DNA of 64,000 nucleotides from contig CAVUNL010000031.1 in the NCBI GenBank assembly GCA_963742795.1, positions 248,001 through 312,000 on the forward strand, read 5' to 3'. The position numbers and the translations under genes are program-made. Origin of the DNA: Palsa-504 sp963742795 (GTDB lineage Bacteria; Actinomycetota; Actinomycetes; Streptosporangiales; Streptosporangiaceae). The notes under the pieces were generated by a model that was given only the letters and a program-made list of their open reading frames with translations, searched no databases and had not been told where the DNA came from. This document shows, piece after piece, positions 42,974-51,732 of the stretch (its first letter is position 1; every line of letters begins with the position of its first letter).

Positions 42974-44058
42974 CGGTGTCACCACTGCCCGTTCGGGATG
43001 ACCTGAAAGACCTGCATCCGTACGGCGCGCCGCAGATCGACGTGCCGGTCCGGCTGAACACCAACGAGAACCCCTACCCGCCCAGCCCCCCGCTGCAGCG
43101 GGCCATCGCCGACGCGGCGGCCCGGGCCGCGGTGACCCTGAACCGCTACCCGGACCGGGACGCCGTCGAGCTGCGCCAGGACCTGGCCGACTACCTCGGG
43201 CACGGGCTGACCGCCCGCCATGTGTGGGCCGCCAACGGGTCGAACGAGGTCATCCAGCAGCTGCTGCAGGCCTTCGGCGGGCCCGGGCGGCGGGCGCTGG
43301 GTTTCGAGCCCGGCTACTCCTTGCATCCCCTGATCGCCCGGGTGACGTGTACCGGCTGGATCGAAGCGGACCGCGACGAGGATTTCAGCCTGGATCCGGA
43401 GCAGGCGACCCGCGCGATCAAGGACAACGTGCCGGACCTGGTCTTCCTGACCTCACCGAACAACCCGACCGGCACCGCCGCCCCGATTGAGGTCATCGAG
43501 GCGATCTGCGCCGCGGCGCCAGGGCTGGTCGTGATCGACGAGGCCTACGCGGAGTTTGCCCGCGAGGGTACGCCCAGCGCGCTGACCCTGCTGCCGCGCT
43601 ACCCGGCACTCGTGGTCACCCGCACCATGTCCAAGGCGTTCGCTATGGCCGGCGCGCGGGTCGGGTACCTGGCCGCCGCGCCCGAGGCGGTCGAGAAGCT
43701 GTTGCTGGTCCGGCTGCCCTATCACCTGTCCGCCGTGACCCAGGCGGTGGCCAGGGCCGCACTCGCGCTGGCCGCCGAGCCGCTGGCCACCGTAACGACT
43801 ATTCGGGCCGAACGGGACGGCCTGGTCCGCTGGCTGCGAGCGCGCGGGCTGCGGGTGGCGGACTCGGACGCGAACTTCGTGCTGTTCGGCACGTTCGAGC
43901 AGCGCCGGGACATCTGGCAGGGGCTCGTGGACCGCGGCGTCCTGGTCCGCGAGGTCGGCCCGCCGCGCTGGCTGCGGGTCACGGTCGGCACGCCCGAGGA
44001 GATGGCGGCGTTCCGCGCCGCCCTAGGAGAGATACTGAGCGAGGTGCTGCACTCATGA
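42970..44058 (+). CDS. hisC: Histidinol-phosphate aminotransferase HisC
   Basis: 362-residue class II PLP aminotransferase. RLNTNENPYPPSP, NGSNEVIQQLLQAFGG, TSPNNPTGT, DEAYAEFA, and RTMSKAFAMAGARVGY with the PLP lysine are visible. Start and stop overlap hisD and hisB by four bases each. Confidence 0.95.
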   Translation: MTVSPLPVRDDLKDLHPYGAPQIDVPVRLNTNENPYPPSPPLQRAIADAAARAAVTLNRYPDRDAVELRQDLADYLGHGLTARHVWAANGSNEVIQQLLQAFGGPGRRALGFEPGYSLHPLIARVTCTGWIEADRDEDFSLDPEQATRAIKDNVPDLVFLTSPNNPTGTAAPIEVIEAICAAAPGLVVIDEAYAEFAREGTPSALTLLPRYPALVVTRTMSKAFAMAGARVGYLAAAPEAVEKLLLVRLPYHLSAVTQAVARAALALAAEPLATVTTIRAERDGLVRWLRARGLRVADSDANFVLFGTFEQRRDIWQGLVDRGVLVREVGPPRWLRVTVGTPEEMAAFRAALGEILSEVLHS

Positions 44059-44644
44059 ACCGGACGGCGCGGATGGAGCGGGCCACCGGGGAGACGCAGA
44101 TCCTGGTCGAGCTCGACCTGGACGGCATCGGGGTGACCGAGGTCGGCACCGGGGTCCCGTTTTTCGACCACATGCTCGCCCAGCTGGGTAAGCACGGCGG
44201 CCTGGACCTGACCGTGCGGGCCAAGGGCGACACCGAGATCGACGCCCACCACACCGTGGAGGACACCTCCATCACCCTCGGCCAGGCGCTCAAGGAGGCG
44301 CTGGGCGACAAGCGGGGGATCTCCGGTTCGGCGACGCGCTGGTGCCGCTGGACGAGACGCTGGTGCAGGCCGCGGTGGACCTGTCCGGGCGGCCCTACGT
44401 GGTGCACCACGAGCCGGCCGAGATGGCCCCGCTGATCGGCAGCTACGACACCACGCTGACCCGGCACATCTTCGAGTCGCTGGCCTTCTCCGCCGGGATC
44501 TGCCTGCACGTCCGGGTCATCGAGGGCCGCAACCCGCACCACATCGTGGAGGCCCAGTTCAAGGCGGTGGCGCGGGCGCTGCGCGCCGCGGCGGCGCCCG
44601 ACCCGCGGGCCGGCGGAATCCCCAGTACTAAGGGCGTCCTGTGA
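44055..44644 (+). CDS. hisB: Imidazoleglycerol-phosphate dehydratase HisB, one-base frame break
   Basis: HisB makes imidazole acetol phosphate. The N-terminal half reads normally: RMERATGETQILVELDLDG, VPFFDHMLAQLGKHGGLDL, AHHTVEDTSITLGQALKEAL. At GDKRGIS the frame departs; the next frame continues with ALVPLDETLVQAAVDLSGRP, HIFESLAFSAGICLHVRV and NPHHIVEAQFKAVARALR to a stop at 44642-44644. One missing base around 44322-44327 restores an ~196-residue enzyme. Both manganese-site motifs (AHHTVED and HHIVEA) are intact, so an error in the sequence is more likely than a pseudogene. Confidence 0.93.
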
Positions 44645-45274
44645 TGGCCCCCAGGGTGGTGGTGCTCGACTACGGGTCGGGGAACCTGCGCTCGGCGCAG
44701 CGCGCGCTCGAACGGGTCGGCGCACACGTCGAGGTGACCGCGGACGCCGACGCCGCCCTGGACTGCGACGGGCTGGCCGTCCCCGGCGTGGGCGCGTTCG
44801 CGGCCTGCATGGCCGGGCTGCGGGCGGTCGGCGGCGACAAGCTGATCGCTCAGCGGCTGGAGCGAAACCGCCCGGTGCTCGGCATCTGCGTGGGCATGCA
44901 GGTGCTGTTCGGCGCCGGGGTCGAGCATGAGACCTGGACTGAAGGCTGCGGGGCCTGGCCGGGCACGGTGGAACGGCTGGACGCCGGCGTGCTGCCGCAC
45001 ATGGGCTGGAACACCGTGACGGCGCCGCCCGGGCTCGGTCCTGTTCGCCGGGATCTCGCCCGGGACCCGGTTCTACTTCGTGCACTCCTACGCGCTGCGG
45101 CAGGCCGGCGCGGGCGAACTCGCCGCGGCGGGCGCCCGCATCTCCTGGACCGAACATGGCGAGCGGTTCGCGGCCGCCGTCGAGCACGGGGTGCTGTCCG
45201 CGACCCAGTTCCACCCGGAGAAGTCCGGCGACGCCGGGGCCACGCTGCTGTCGAACTGGCTGGGGACCTTGTGA
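44641..45274 (+). CDS. hisH: Imidazole glycerol phosphate synthase glutaminase HisH, one-base frame break
   Basis: HisH is the glutaminase partner of HisF. The first part reads VVVLDYGSGNLRSAQRALER, VPGVGAFAACM and the nucleophile elbow LGICVGMQVLFG. After MGWNTVTAPPG an extra base (around 45028-45034, in CCCGGG) shifts the frame; GSVLFAGISPGTRFYFVHSY continues in the next frame, with ATQFHPEKSGDAGATLL carrying the catalytic His and Glu, and ends at 45274. Because hisA shares the first frame, a naive reading gives a false HisH-HisA fusion. GTG at 44641 or ATG three bases later. Confidence 0.92.
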
Positions 45275-45999
45275 CCGGGCTCACCTTGCTGCCCGCCGTC
45301 GACGTCACCGACGGGCACGCGGTCCAGCTTGTCCAGGGCGTGGCCGGCAGCGGCGGCCAGTACGGCGACCCGATGGAGGCCGCGCTGGCCTGGCAGCGGG
45401 CCGGCGCCTCGTGGATCCACCTGGTGGACCTGGACGCCGCGTTCGGGCGCGGCTCGAATGCGGACCTGCTGGCTGACGTGGTGCGCAAGGTCGACGTGCA
45501 GGTGGAGATGTCCGGCGGCATCAGGGACGACGACTCGCTGGCCCGCGCGCTCGGCACCGGCTGCGCCCGGGTCAACATCGGCACCGCGGCGCTGGAGAAC
45601 CCGGACTGGGTGCGCTCGGTCATCGCCCGGCACGGCGACCGGGTCGCGGTCGGGCTGGACGTCCGGGGCACCCGGCTGGCCGCCCGCGGCTGGACCGCCG
45701 AGGGCGGCGACCTGTACGAGACGCTGGACCGGCTCAACGCCGAGGGCTGTGCCCGGTACGTCGTCACCGACGTGCTCAAGGACGGCACGCTGCGCGGACC
45801 CAACCTGGACCTGCTCCGGAACGTCTGCGCCCGAACCACCGCGCCCGTGGTAGCCAGCGGGGGAGTGTCCAGCCTGCCCGACCTGCGCGCCATCGCCTCG
45901 CTCGTTCCGCTGGGCGTGGAGGGCGCCATCGTCGGAACCGCCCTCTACGAAGGTGCGTTCACCCTGACCGAAGCCCTGGCCGAGGTCGAGGGACTATGA
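45271..45999 (+). CDS. hisA: HisA, ProFAR isomerase (possibly PriA)
   Basis: 242-residue (beta/alpha)8 barrel isomerising ProFAR in histidine synthesis. LLPAVDVTDGHAVQLVQG has the N-terminal catalytic Asp; HLVDLDAAFGRGSN, VEMSGGIRDD, and VTDVLKDGTLRGPN with the second Asp follow. In actinomycetes lacking trpF this protein is often the bifunctional PriA; no trpF is seen in the trp genes here, which fits. GTG start overlaps the hisH stop. Confidence 0.93.
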   Translation: MTGLTLLPAVDVTDGHAVQLVQGVAGSGGQYGDPMEAALAWQRAGASWIHLVDLDAAFGRGSNADLLADVVRKVDVQVEMSGGIRDDDSLARALGTGCARVNIGTAALENPDWVRSVIARHGDRVAVGLDVRGTRLAARGWTAEGGDLYETLDRLNAEGCARYVVTDVLKDGTLRGPNLDLLRNVCARTTAPVVASGGVSSLPDLRAIASLVPLGVEGAIVGTALYEGAFTLTEALAEVEGL

Positions 46000-46787
46000 C
46001 CGTTGCGGTGCGGGTCATCCCCTGCCTGGACGTCGACGAGGGCCGGGTGGTCAAGGGCGTCAAGTTCACCGGACTGCGTGATGTCGCGGACCCCGTGGAG
46101 CTGGCGGCCTTCTACGACGCCGAGGGTGCCGACGAGCTGACCTTCCTCGACATCACCGCGTCCAGCAGCGGCCGGGACACCATGTACGACGTGGTCCGGC
46201 GGACCGCCGAGCAGGTGTTCATCCCGCTCACCGTCGGCGGCGGCGTGCGCAGCGCGGCGGACGTGGACCGGCTGCTGCGCGCCGGGGCCGACAAGGTCTC
46301 GCTCAACACCGCCGCGGTGGCCCGCCCGGAGTTGCTCTCCGAGGCGGCCCAGCGGTTCGGGTCGCAGTGCGTCGTGCTGTCCGTGGACGCCCGCCGCGCG
46401 CCCGGGCCGCCCAGCGGCTTCGAGGTGACCACCCACGGCGGGCGGGCGGGTACCGGGATCGACGCGGTGGAGTGGTCCCAGCGGGCCGTTCAGCTCGGCG
46501 CGGGTGAGATCCTGCTGAACTCGATGGACGCGGACGGCACTACCATCGGCTTCGACCTGGAGCTGATCCGGGCCGTCCGCGCCGCGGTCACCGTCCCGGT
46601 GATCGCCAGCGGCGGCGCGGGCACGCTGGCGCACTTCGCGCCCGCGGTGGACGCGGGAGCGGACGCGGTCCTGGCGGCCAGCGTGTTCCACTTCGGCACG
46701 CTGCGCATCGGCCAGGTCAAGAACGCGCTGCGCGGCGCCGGCCACCCCGTCCGGTTACGGAAGGTTAGAGGCCGTTCGGGAACGTGA
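45996..46787 (+). CDS. hisF: Imidazole glycerol phosphate synthase cyclase HisF
   Basis: 263-residue barrel that closes the imidazole ring with ammonia from HisH. VRVIPCLDVDEGRVVKGVKF has the catalytic Asp, then LTVGGGVRSAADVDRLL, GADKVSLNTAAV, and SMDADGTTIGFDLEL with the second Asp. Its 3' end overlaps the convergent degraded gene by 23 bases. Confidence 0.95.
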   Translation: MTVAVRVIPCLDVDEGRVVKGVKFTGLRDVADPVELAAFYDAEGADELTFLDITASSSGRDTMYDVVRRTAEQVFIPLTVGGGVRSAADVDRLLRAGADKVSLNTAAVARPELLSEAAQRFGSQCVVLSVDARRAPGPPSGFEVTTHGGRAGTGIDAVEWSQRAVQLGAGEILLNSMDADGTTIGFDLELIRAVRAAVTVPVIASGGAGTLAHFAPAVDAGADAVLAASVFHFGTLRIGQVKNALRGAGHPVRLRKVRGRSGT

Positions 46788-47191
46788 TGTGCTGCGGCTC
46801 GATGAGCGGCGTGCCGACCTGCAGCTGGATCTGGGCGTGAGCGTTCAGCGGGATGTCGCGCGGATTGCCCTGATAGACCTGCCCGTTTTCCTGGTCGCCG
46901 CCGTGGCCGTGCCGGCCAGCGGGGCGGCCGACGGTATCGGCACGCCCTCCGGGCCAGCCGCACCCGGGGCAGGTGCGGGCTGGAGGTTCCCCAGCGTGCT
47001 CAGCGCGGCCAGCGGCAGCCCGTTCCCCGAACTCCCGCCGGTGACGGCGAGCGTGATGCCGACCGCCGCGGCGATCACCACCACGGCCGCCCCCGCCGCG
47101 GCCAGCCACGGCGGCGCCGGCGGCGTCGCGCCTCCTCGGCCCTGATCCGCGCGATCCGCTCCTGGGCGCGCTCCCGGCCGCTCTTGCTCAT
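46765..47191 (-). pseudogene. Degraded SKSGRE-type membrane protein gene, internally deleted
   Basis: A start MSKSGRERAQERIARIRAEE lies at 47191 with GAGGG upstream. It shifts frame in the Arg-rich run, continuing as PWLAAAGAAVVVIAAAVGI (membrane helix) and ...PSAAPLAGTATAAT in a second frame. A third frame then gives NGQVYQGNPRDIPLNAHAQI to EPQHITFPNGL and a stop. The family, as I recall it, carries a HIHAHL-type central domain of about 100 residues between these parts; it is missing here. So one frameshift and one internal deletion have removed the core domain. Confidence 0.7.
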
Positions 47192-47978
47192 CGGGCAGGC
47201 CCTCATGACCGGTCCCGCTGGCGCCGGAAGCATCGGGCACCAGGTCACTGCTGGTCGCCATGGCTGCCCCCACGATCCCGGCGTTGTTGAGCAGGGCCGC
47301 GGGCACGATGCGGGCGCGGATGCCGGTCAGCCGCGGCACCCACTTCTCGGACTGCCTGCTGATCCCGCCGCCCACGATGATGAGGTCGGGCGACAACAGC
47401 GCCTCGATGTGCTGCAGGTACTCATCGACATGTTCGGCCCACTTGCTCCAGCTCAGGTCGTGCAGATTCTTGGCGCGCTCGGAGGCGCGGTCCTCCGCGT
47501 CCCGGCCGCGGATCTCGATGTGCCCGAACTCGGTGTTCGGCACCAGGATGCCCTTGACGAACAGCGCGCTGCCGATCCCGGTGCCGAAGGTCACCATCAG
47601 CACGGTGCCCTGCTCATCCACCCCCGCCCCGAACGTCATCTCGGCCACCCCGGCCGCGTCGACGTCGTTCAGCATTCGGACCGGGTTGCCGGTGGCCTTG
47701 GCGAACAGCGCGGCGGCGTCCAGCCCGATCCAGGCCGGGTCCATGTTGGCGGCGGTCCTGGTCACGCCGTCGATCACCACGCCGGGGAAGGTGATGCCCA
47801 CCGGGCCAGACCAGTTGAACGCGGTGGTGAGTTGCTTCACCACATCCGCGACCGGATCGGGCAGTGCCGGGCGCGGCGTGTCGATCTTCTGCCGGTCGGC
47901 CAGGAGCTTGCCGGTGGTCACGTCGACCGGGGCGGCCTTGATGCCGGTACCGCCGATGTCGATGCCGAGTGCGTGCAT
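46845..47978 (-). CDS. ppgK: Polyphosphate glucokinase; C-terminal extension probably spurious
   Basis: ROK-family kinase that phosphorylates glucose with polyphosphate or ATP. MHALGIDIGGTGIKAAPVDV is the phosphate-binding start, with VGITFPGVVIDGV, MLNDVDAAGVAEM (catalytic Asp), VTFGTGIGSALFV and NTEFGHIEIRGRDAE following. The kinase proper ends at about residue 246 (NNAGIVGAAMA). The remaining ~130 residues run into the degraded neighbour (including its membrane helix) because of a frame lesion, so I would not believe a membrane-fused kinase. True stop is uncertain, near 47180-47240. Confidence 0.88.
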   Translation of the reverse strand: MHALGIDIGGTGIKAAPVDVTTGKLLADRQKIDTPRPALPDPVADVVKQLTTAFNWSGPVGITFPGVVIDGVTRTAANMDPAWIGLDAAALFAKATGNPVRMLNDVDAAGVAEMTFGAGVDEQGTVLMVTFGTGIGSALFVKGILVPNTEFGHIEIRGRDAEDRASERAKNLHDLSWSKWAEHVDEYLQHIEALLSPDLIIVGGGISRQSEKWVPRLTGIRARIVPAALLNNAGIVGAAMATSSDLVPDASGASGTGHEGLPDEQERPGARPGADRADQGRGGATPPAPPWLAAAGAAVVVIAAAVGITLAVTGGSSGNGLPLAALSTLGNLQPAPAPGAAGPEGVPIPSAAPLAGTATAATRKTGRSIRAIRATSR

Positions 47979-48090
47979 GGCCCCAGAGTAGTGGTCCTAG
48001 CGTATTCGCGTCCCTCTGTGCACGCGCCCGGTCAGGTAATATCTTGAGTGAGAGCTGGTCTCGGGGGGCTTGTCGAGAGAGGATGCGCGG

Positions 48091-48444
48091 ATGAGCTGGT
48101 TCAAGATCGCAGCCATCGCAGGCGGCATCATTATTGCGTTCCTGATCGTCGGCTCGGTGGTCCACTTCATCCTGGCCGCCGTGACGACCATCGTGATCGC
48201 CGCGCTGGTGGTCGGCGGGATCGCCGTCGCGATCAAGATGGCGCGTTCCGGCAGGCAGGTTTCACGCAAGCGCGAAGAGCGCGAGGTCCGTGATCACGAC
48301 TCCCGCAAGCCCCTGCCGCGCGCCGACGTCGAGCCGTACTCGACCTCGGTCCCCACCCCGACCCAGCAGCCGCGCCGCGCCGCGCCGAATCCGGCTGACA
48401 TCGATGACGAGCTCGCCCGACTCAAGCGCGAGATGGGCAACTAG
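48091..48444 (+). CDS. Small membrane protein of unknown function
   Basis: 117 residues. Two adjacent helices at the start (FKIAAIAGGIIIAFLIVGSV, AAVTTIVIAALVVGGIAVAI), a basic stretch and a hydrophilic tail ending in DIDDELARLKREMGN. ATG has GAGAGAGG upstream; an in-frame TTG at 48070 is the alternative. No family recognised. Confidence 0.7.
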   Translation: MSWFKIAAIAGGIIIAFLIVGSVVHFILAAVTTIVIAALVVGGIAVAIKMARSGRQVSRKREEREVRDHDSRKPLPRADVEPYSTSVPTPTQQPRRAAPNPADIDDELARLKREMGN

Positions 48445-49085
48445 CGCCAGTTCGTCCCGGTGAGCTTGCTCACCGCCACGTCGGTTCCGTCGAACCGGAC
48501 CCGGGCGGCGCCACTGCGTCCCGACACCCACATGGTGAGCTCGGCGGGGCTGCCGATCACGGTCACCGCCGGGGTCGCGTTCTTGACCGTGATCCGCCAC
48601 CGCTGGCCGTCGGCTTCCCGGTCGTCGCGGGCTAGCTCCACGCCGACCGGGGCCCGGCGGAGCATCAACCGCGCCAGTCGCAGCCGCTGCCACAGCAACG
48701 CGGACTCCCCGCTGCTGAGCTCTCGCGGCTCCCAGTCTGGCGCCGCGCGGCGGATGTCCTCGTGATGCACGAAGTACTCGACGGCGTTGACGTGCTCGTC
48801 CATGCCCGGCAGGGCCATGAACGACATCCGGGGCGGCCCGGATCTGATCGTCCGCACCAGGTCGGGGAACGACGTCCGCCGCTTGATCCGGGTCTGCACC
48901 CGCTCGGTGTACCCGGCCAGCGGCCCGCCCAGGACGCCGGCCGCCGCGTCAGGCCGGTGCTCGCGGAGCACCAGGTGGGCGGCCAGGTCGCCGGTGGTCC
49001 AGCCCGCGCACAGGGTCGGTGCGTCCGGTCCGGTCTTGTCGAGCAGCGCGCACAGGGCTAGGCGCTCGTCTCGCGAGTAGCTCAC
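48441..49085 (-). CDS. TIGR03085-type (mycothiol-dependent isomerase-like) protein
   Basis: 214 residues with the DinB/MDMPI-like helical fold. Family blocks are ERLALCALLDKTGPDAPTLC then AGWTTGDLAAHLVLREHRPD, and MDEHVNAVEYFVHHEDIRRA with the metal-binding His residues. This gene regularly precedes hisI in actinomycetes. GTG start; stop overlaps the convergent membrane protein gene. Confidence 0.9.
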   Translation of the reverse strand: MSYSRDERLALCALLDKTGPDAPTLCAGWTTGDLAAHLVLREHRPDAAAGVLGGPLAGYTERVQTRIKRRTSFPDLVRTIRSGPPRMSFMALPGMDEHVNAVEYFVHHEDIRRAAPDWEPRELSSGESALLWQRLRLARLMLRRAPVGVELARDDREADGQRWRITVKNATPAVTVIGSPAELTMWVSGRSGAARVRFDGTDVAVSKLTGTNWR

Positions 49086-49141
49086 CTGCTGATCGTAGGC
49101 GGCATTGCTACCCTGACGGGAGACACAGAAACGAGGGAGCG

Positions 49142-49483
49142 ATGCTCGACCCTGCCATCGCCGCGCGGCTGAAGCGGGACCCGGCCGGCCTGATCGCGGC
49201 GATCGCCCAGCAGTACGACACGGGCGAGGTGCTGATGCTGGGCTGGATGGACGACGAGGCGCTGCACCGCACCCTGACCACCGGCCGGTGCACGTACTGG
49301 TCGCGCAGCCGGCAGGAGTACTGGGTCAAGGGCGACACGTCCGGGCACCAGCAGTGGGTCAAGTCGGTCGCCCTGGACTGCGACGGCGACGCCCTCCTGG
49401 TCAAGGTCGACCAGATCGGCGCGGCCTGCCACACCGGCGACCGGACCTGCTTCGACGCCGACGTGCTGCTCAAGGACCAGTAA
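49142..49483 (+). CDS. hisI: Phosphoribosyl-AMP cyclohydrolase HisI
   Basis: 113-residue zinc enzyme opening the adenine ring of PR-AMP. VLMLGWMDDEALHRTLTTGR, YWSRSRQEYWVKGDTSGH and the metal/cysteine segments LDCDGDALLVKVDQ and AACHTGDRTCF are all present. ATG start. It is followed only six bases later by the Trp-operon membrane protein; the usual trpE between them is absent. Confidence 0.95.
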   Translation: MLDPAIAARLKRDPAGLIAAIAQQYDTGEVLMLGWMDDEALHRTLTTGRCTYWSRSRQEYWVKGDTSGHQQWVKSVALDCDGDALLVKVDQIGAACHTGDRTCFDADVLLKDQ

Positions 49484-49489
49484 CCGCCG

Positions 49490-50167
49490 ATGCGCAGGCA
49501 ATTCGGTCTGGTACTGCTGCTCGGCGCGGCCGGCGCCGCGCTGGTCGTGTTCGCCGTCCGGCAGACCTGGGCGCAGGCCGTCTTCACCCCGCCGCGCCCG
49601 CTGCCCGCGCAGGAGATTTCCGTCACCGGGCAGCAGCTCGTCCCGCTGGCCAGCGCGCTCGCCCTGGCCGCGCTGGCCTGCCTGGCCGCCGTGATCGCCA
49701 CCCGATCGGCGGCCCGGCGCGTGGCCGGGGCCCTGCTCGCGGCCCTGGGCGCGGGCGCCGCGGCGGCCGCCGGGGCCGGGGTACGGGCCTCGAGCGTGCT
49801 CGCCACGGCTCAGGCCGACGCCGCGGACGGCGCGCTTGGCGGGTCGACCACCACCGGCGGCCCGTCCCCGGGCGGCGCGTCGCACGCCATCGTCATCGCG
49901 GGCTCCCCTGGACAGGCCCTCATGACGGGCGCGCCCTGGCACGCGGCCGCGATCGTCGGCGCCGTCGCGATCGTCCTCGCGGGCCTGGCCACCGCGTGGC
50001 GCGGCCCCCGCTGGCCCGTCATGTCGGCCCGGTTTGACCGTCCTGGTCAGCCCCGGCGGCCGCGCGCCGCGGACAGCGCGACCATGTGGGAGTCGCTGAG
50101 CCGCGACCTGGACCCGACGGTCGACAAAGCGGTGGAAGACCAGGTCGGTGGCGGGCCACCCGCCTGA
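49490..50167 (+). CDS. Tryptophan-operon-associated membrane protein
   Basis: 225 residues with four helices: FGLVLLLGAAGAALVVFAVR, LVPLASALALAALACLAAVI, RRVAGALLAALGAGAAAAAG and APWHAAAIVGAVAIVLAGLA. QLVPLASALALAALACLA and the WP...R(F/Y) tail match the conserved Trp-operon membrane protein found between trpE and trpC in actinobacteria. Function not established. The following response regulator starts inside its 3' end. Confidence 0.88.
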   Translation: MRRQFGLVLLLGAAGAALVVFAVRQTWAQAVFTPPRPLPAQEISVTGQQLVPLASALALAALACLAAVIATRSAARRVAGALLAALGAGAAAAAGAGVRASSVLATAQADAADGALGGSTTTGGPSPGGASHAIVIAGSPGQALMTGAPWHAAAIVGAVAIVLAGLATAWRGPRWPVMSARFDRPGQPRRPRAADSATMWESLSRDLDPTVDKAVEDQVGGGPPA

Positions 50168-50813
50168 ACGCGAGCCGGTCTCGGTCCTGCTGGCCGAGCA
50201 CGAGCCCGAGGTGGCCGAGATGTCGGCCCGCTACCTGCGCCAGGACGGGCTCCGGGTCCGGCTGGTCACCAGCCCCGAGCCGACGCTGGCCGAGCTGACC
50301 GGCGGACCGGATGCCGCGGCCATAATCGATCTCACCATGCCCGGCCTGGACCCCCGGCGCATCCGCCGGGCCCTGCGCACGCCGGTCATCTTCCTGGTCG
50401 CCGACGCCAGGGCCCCCCGCCCCCGCGGCCTGGCCGTGCGCGGCGACGCGGCCGGTGCCCGGCGCTGGCTGGTCCGCCCGTTCAGCCCCCGCCAGCTCGT
50501 CGCCCTAGTCCGCGACGTCCTGGCCGACGCCGGCGAGCCCCACCGCCCCGCACCGCGTCCTTTTCCCGGGGGGACCCATCCCCACGGACCCCACTTGGAA
50601 CCCCACCTGACCGCCACCGAGGCCGCGGTGCTCGCCGCGCTGGCGGATAACGCCGGCCGCGTCCTGTCCCGGCGCCAGCTGCTCGCCGCCGCCGGCCGCG
50701 ACTCCGCAGGCGACCGGGCCGCCGACGTCTACGTCGCCCAGCTCCGCGCCAAGCTCGGCCCCGCCGCTCCCATCCGCACCGTCCGCGGCGCCGGCTACGC
50801 CCTGGATCCCTAA
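50148..50813 (+). CDS. Atypical OmpR-type response regulator in the his-trp cluster
   Basis: 221 residues. The receiver (about 10-125) keeps the phospho-acceptor Asp (AAAIIDLTMPGLDP) but the conserved Thr/Ser site is Val (PVIFLVADAR) and the conserved Lys is Arg (RWLVRPFSP); the N-terminal acidic pair is changed to EHE. The C-terminal winged helix (ATEAAVLAALADNAGRVLSR, VYVAQLRAKLGP, IRTVRGAGYALDP) is a normal OmpR DNA-binding domain. The linker carries a copy of the G/C-rich element shared with ftsI. No kinase gene is adjacent. GTG start overlaps the upstream gene by 20 bases. Confidence 0.85.
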   Translation: MAGHPPEREPVSVLLAEHEPEVAEMSARYLRQDGLRVRLVTSPEPTLAELTGGPDAAAIIDLTMPGLDPRRIRRALRTPVIFLVADARAPRPRGLAVRGDAAGARRWLVRPFSPRQLVALVRDVLADAGEPHRPAPRPFPGGTHPHGPHLEPHLTATEAAVLAALADNAGRVLSRRQLLAAAGRDSAGDRAADVYVAQLRAKLGPAAPIRTVRGAGYALDP

Positions 50814-50926
50814 CGCCGGTCAGGGCTGGCCGGGCCCAATCCAGGGGGGCAGTCACCACGGCACCGGGGCAGCCGGGCTACGATCAGTGGCGCAACAGTA
50901 CCGATGTGAGGGGACGAGCGAACCGG

Positions 50927-51732
50927 GTGAGCGTGCTCGACGAGATCCTAGACGGCGTGCGTGCCGATCTCGCCGACCGGCAGCGGCACGTCGCGTTGGA
51001 CCATCTCAAGGAGATGGCGCGGCGCGCGCCGTCACCGCGGGACGCGATGGCCGCGCTCAAGGCCGAGGGCGTCAGCGTCATCGCCGAGGTGAAGCGGGCC
51101 AGCCCGTCTCGCGGGCAGATGGCCGACATCGCCGACCCGGCCGCGCTGGCCTCCGATTACGAAGCCGGCGGCGCGAAGGTGATCAGCGTGCTGACCGAGC
51201 CGCGACGGTTCGGCGGCTCGCTGGAGGACCTGAGCGCGGTCCGCCGGGCGGTGCAGGTGCCGTTGCTGCGCAAGGACTTCGTGGTCAGCTCCTACCAGCT
51301 GTGGGAGGCCCGCGCCCACGGCGCGGACCTGGTCCTGCTGATCGTCGCGGCGCTCGAGCAGAGCGCGCTGGTCTCGCTGGTCGAGCGGGCCATCTCGATC
51401 GGCCTGCTGCCGCTGGTCGAGGTGCACGCCGAGCCCGAGCTCGACCGGGCCCTGGACGCCGGCGCGACGGTCATCGGCGTCAACGCCCGGAACCTGGCCA
51501 CGCTCAAGGTGGACCGGGGGATCTTCGGCCGGATGGCGGGTCGGATCCCCGAAGGGGTCGTCAAGGTCGCCGAGTCCGGCGTCCGCGGGCCGCGTGACCT
51601 GCTGGCCTACGCCGCGTCCGGCGCGGATGCGGTGCTGGTGGGCGAGAGCCTGGTCACCGAGAAGGACCCGCGCAGCGCCGTCGCCGACCTGGTCACCGCG
51701 GGCTCGCACCCCGCGCTGCGCGGAGAGCGCGG

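Noticed and set aside
44641..45999. A 452-residue HisH-HisA fusion enzyme
   Set aside because: The second half of HisH exists in another frame and the fused middle part is Arg-rich nonsense; a one-base shift explains it.
46845..47978. Membrane-tethered polyphosphate glucokinase
   Set aside because: The extension belongs to the degraded neighbouring gene read in the wrong frame.
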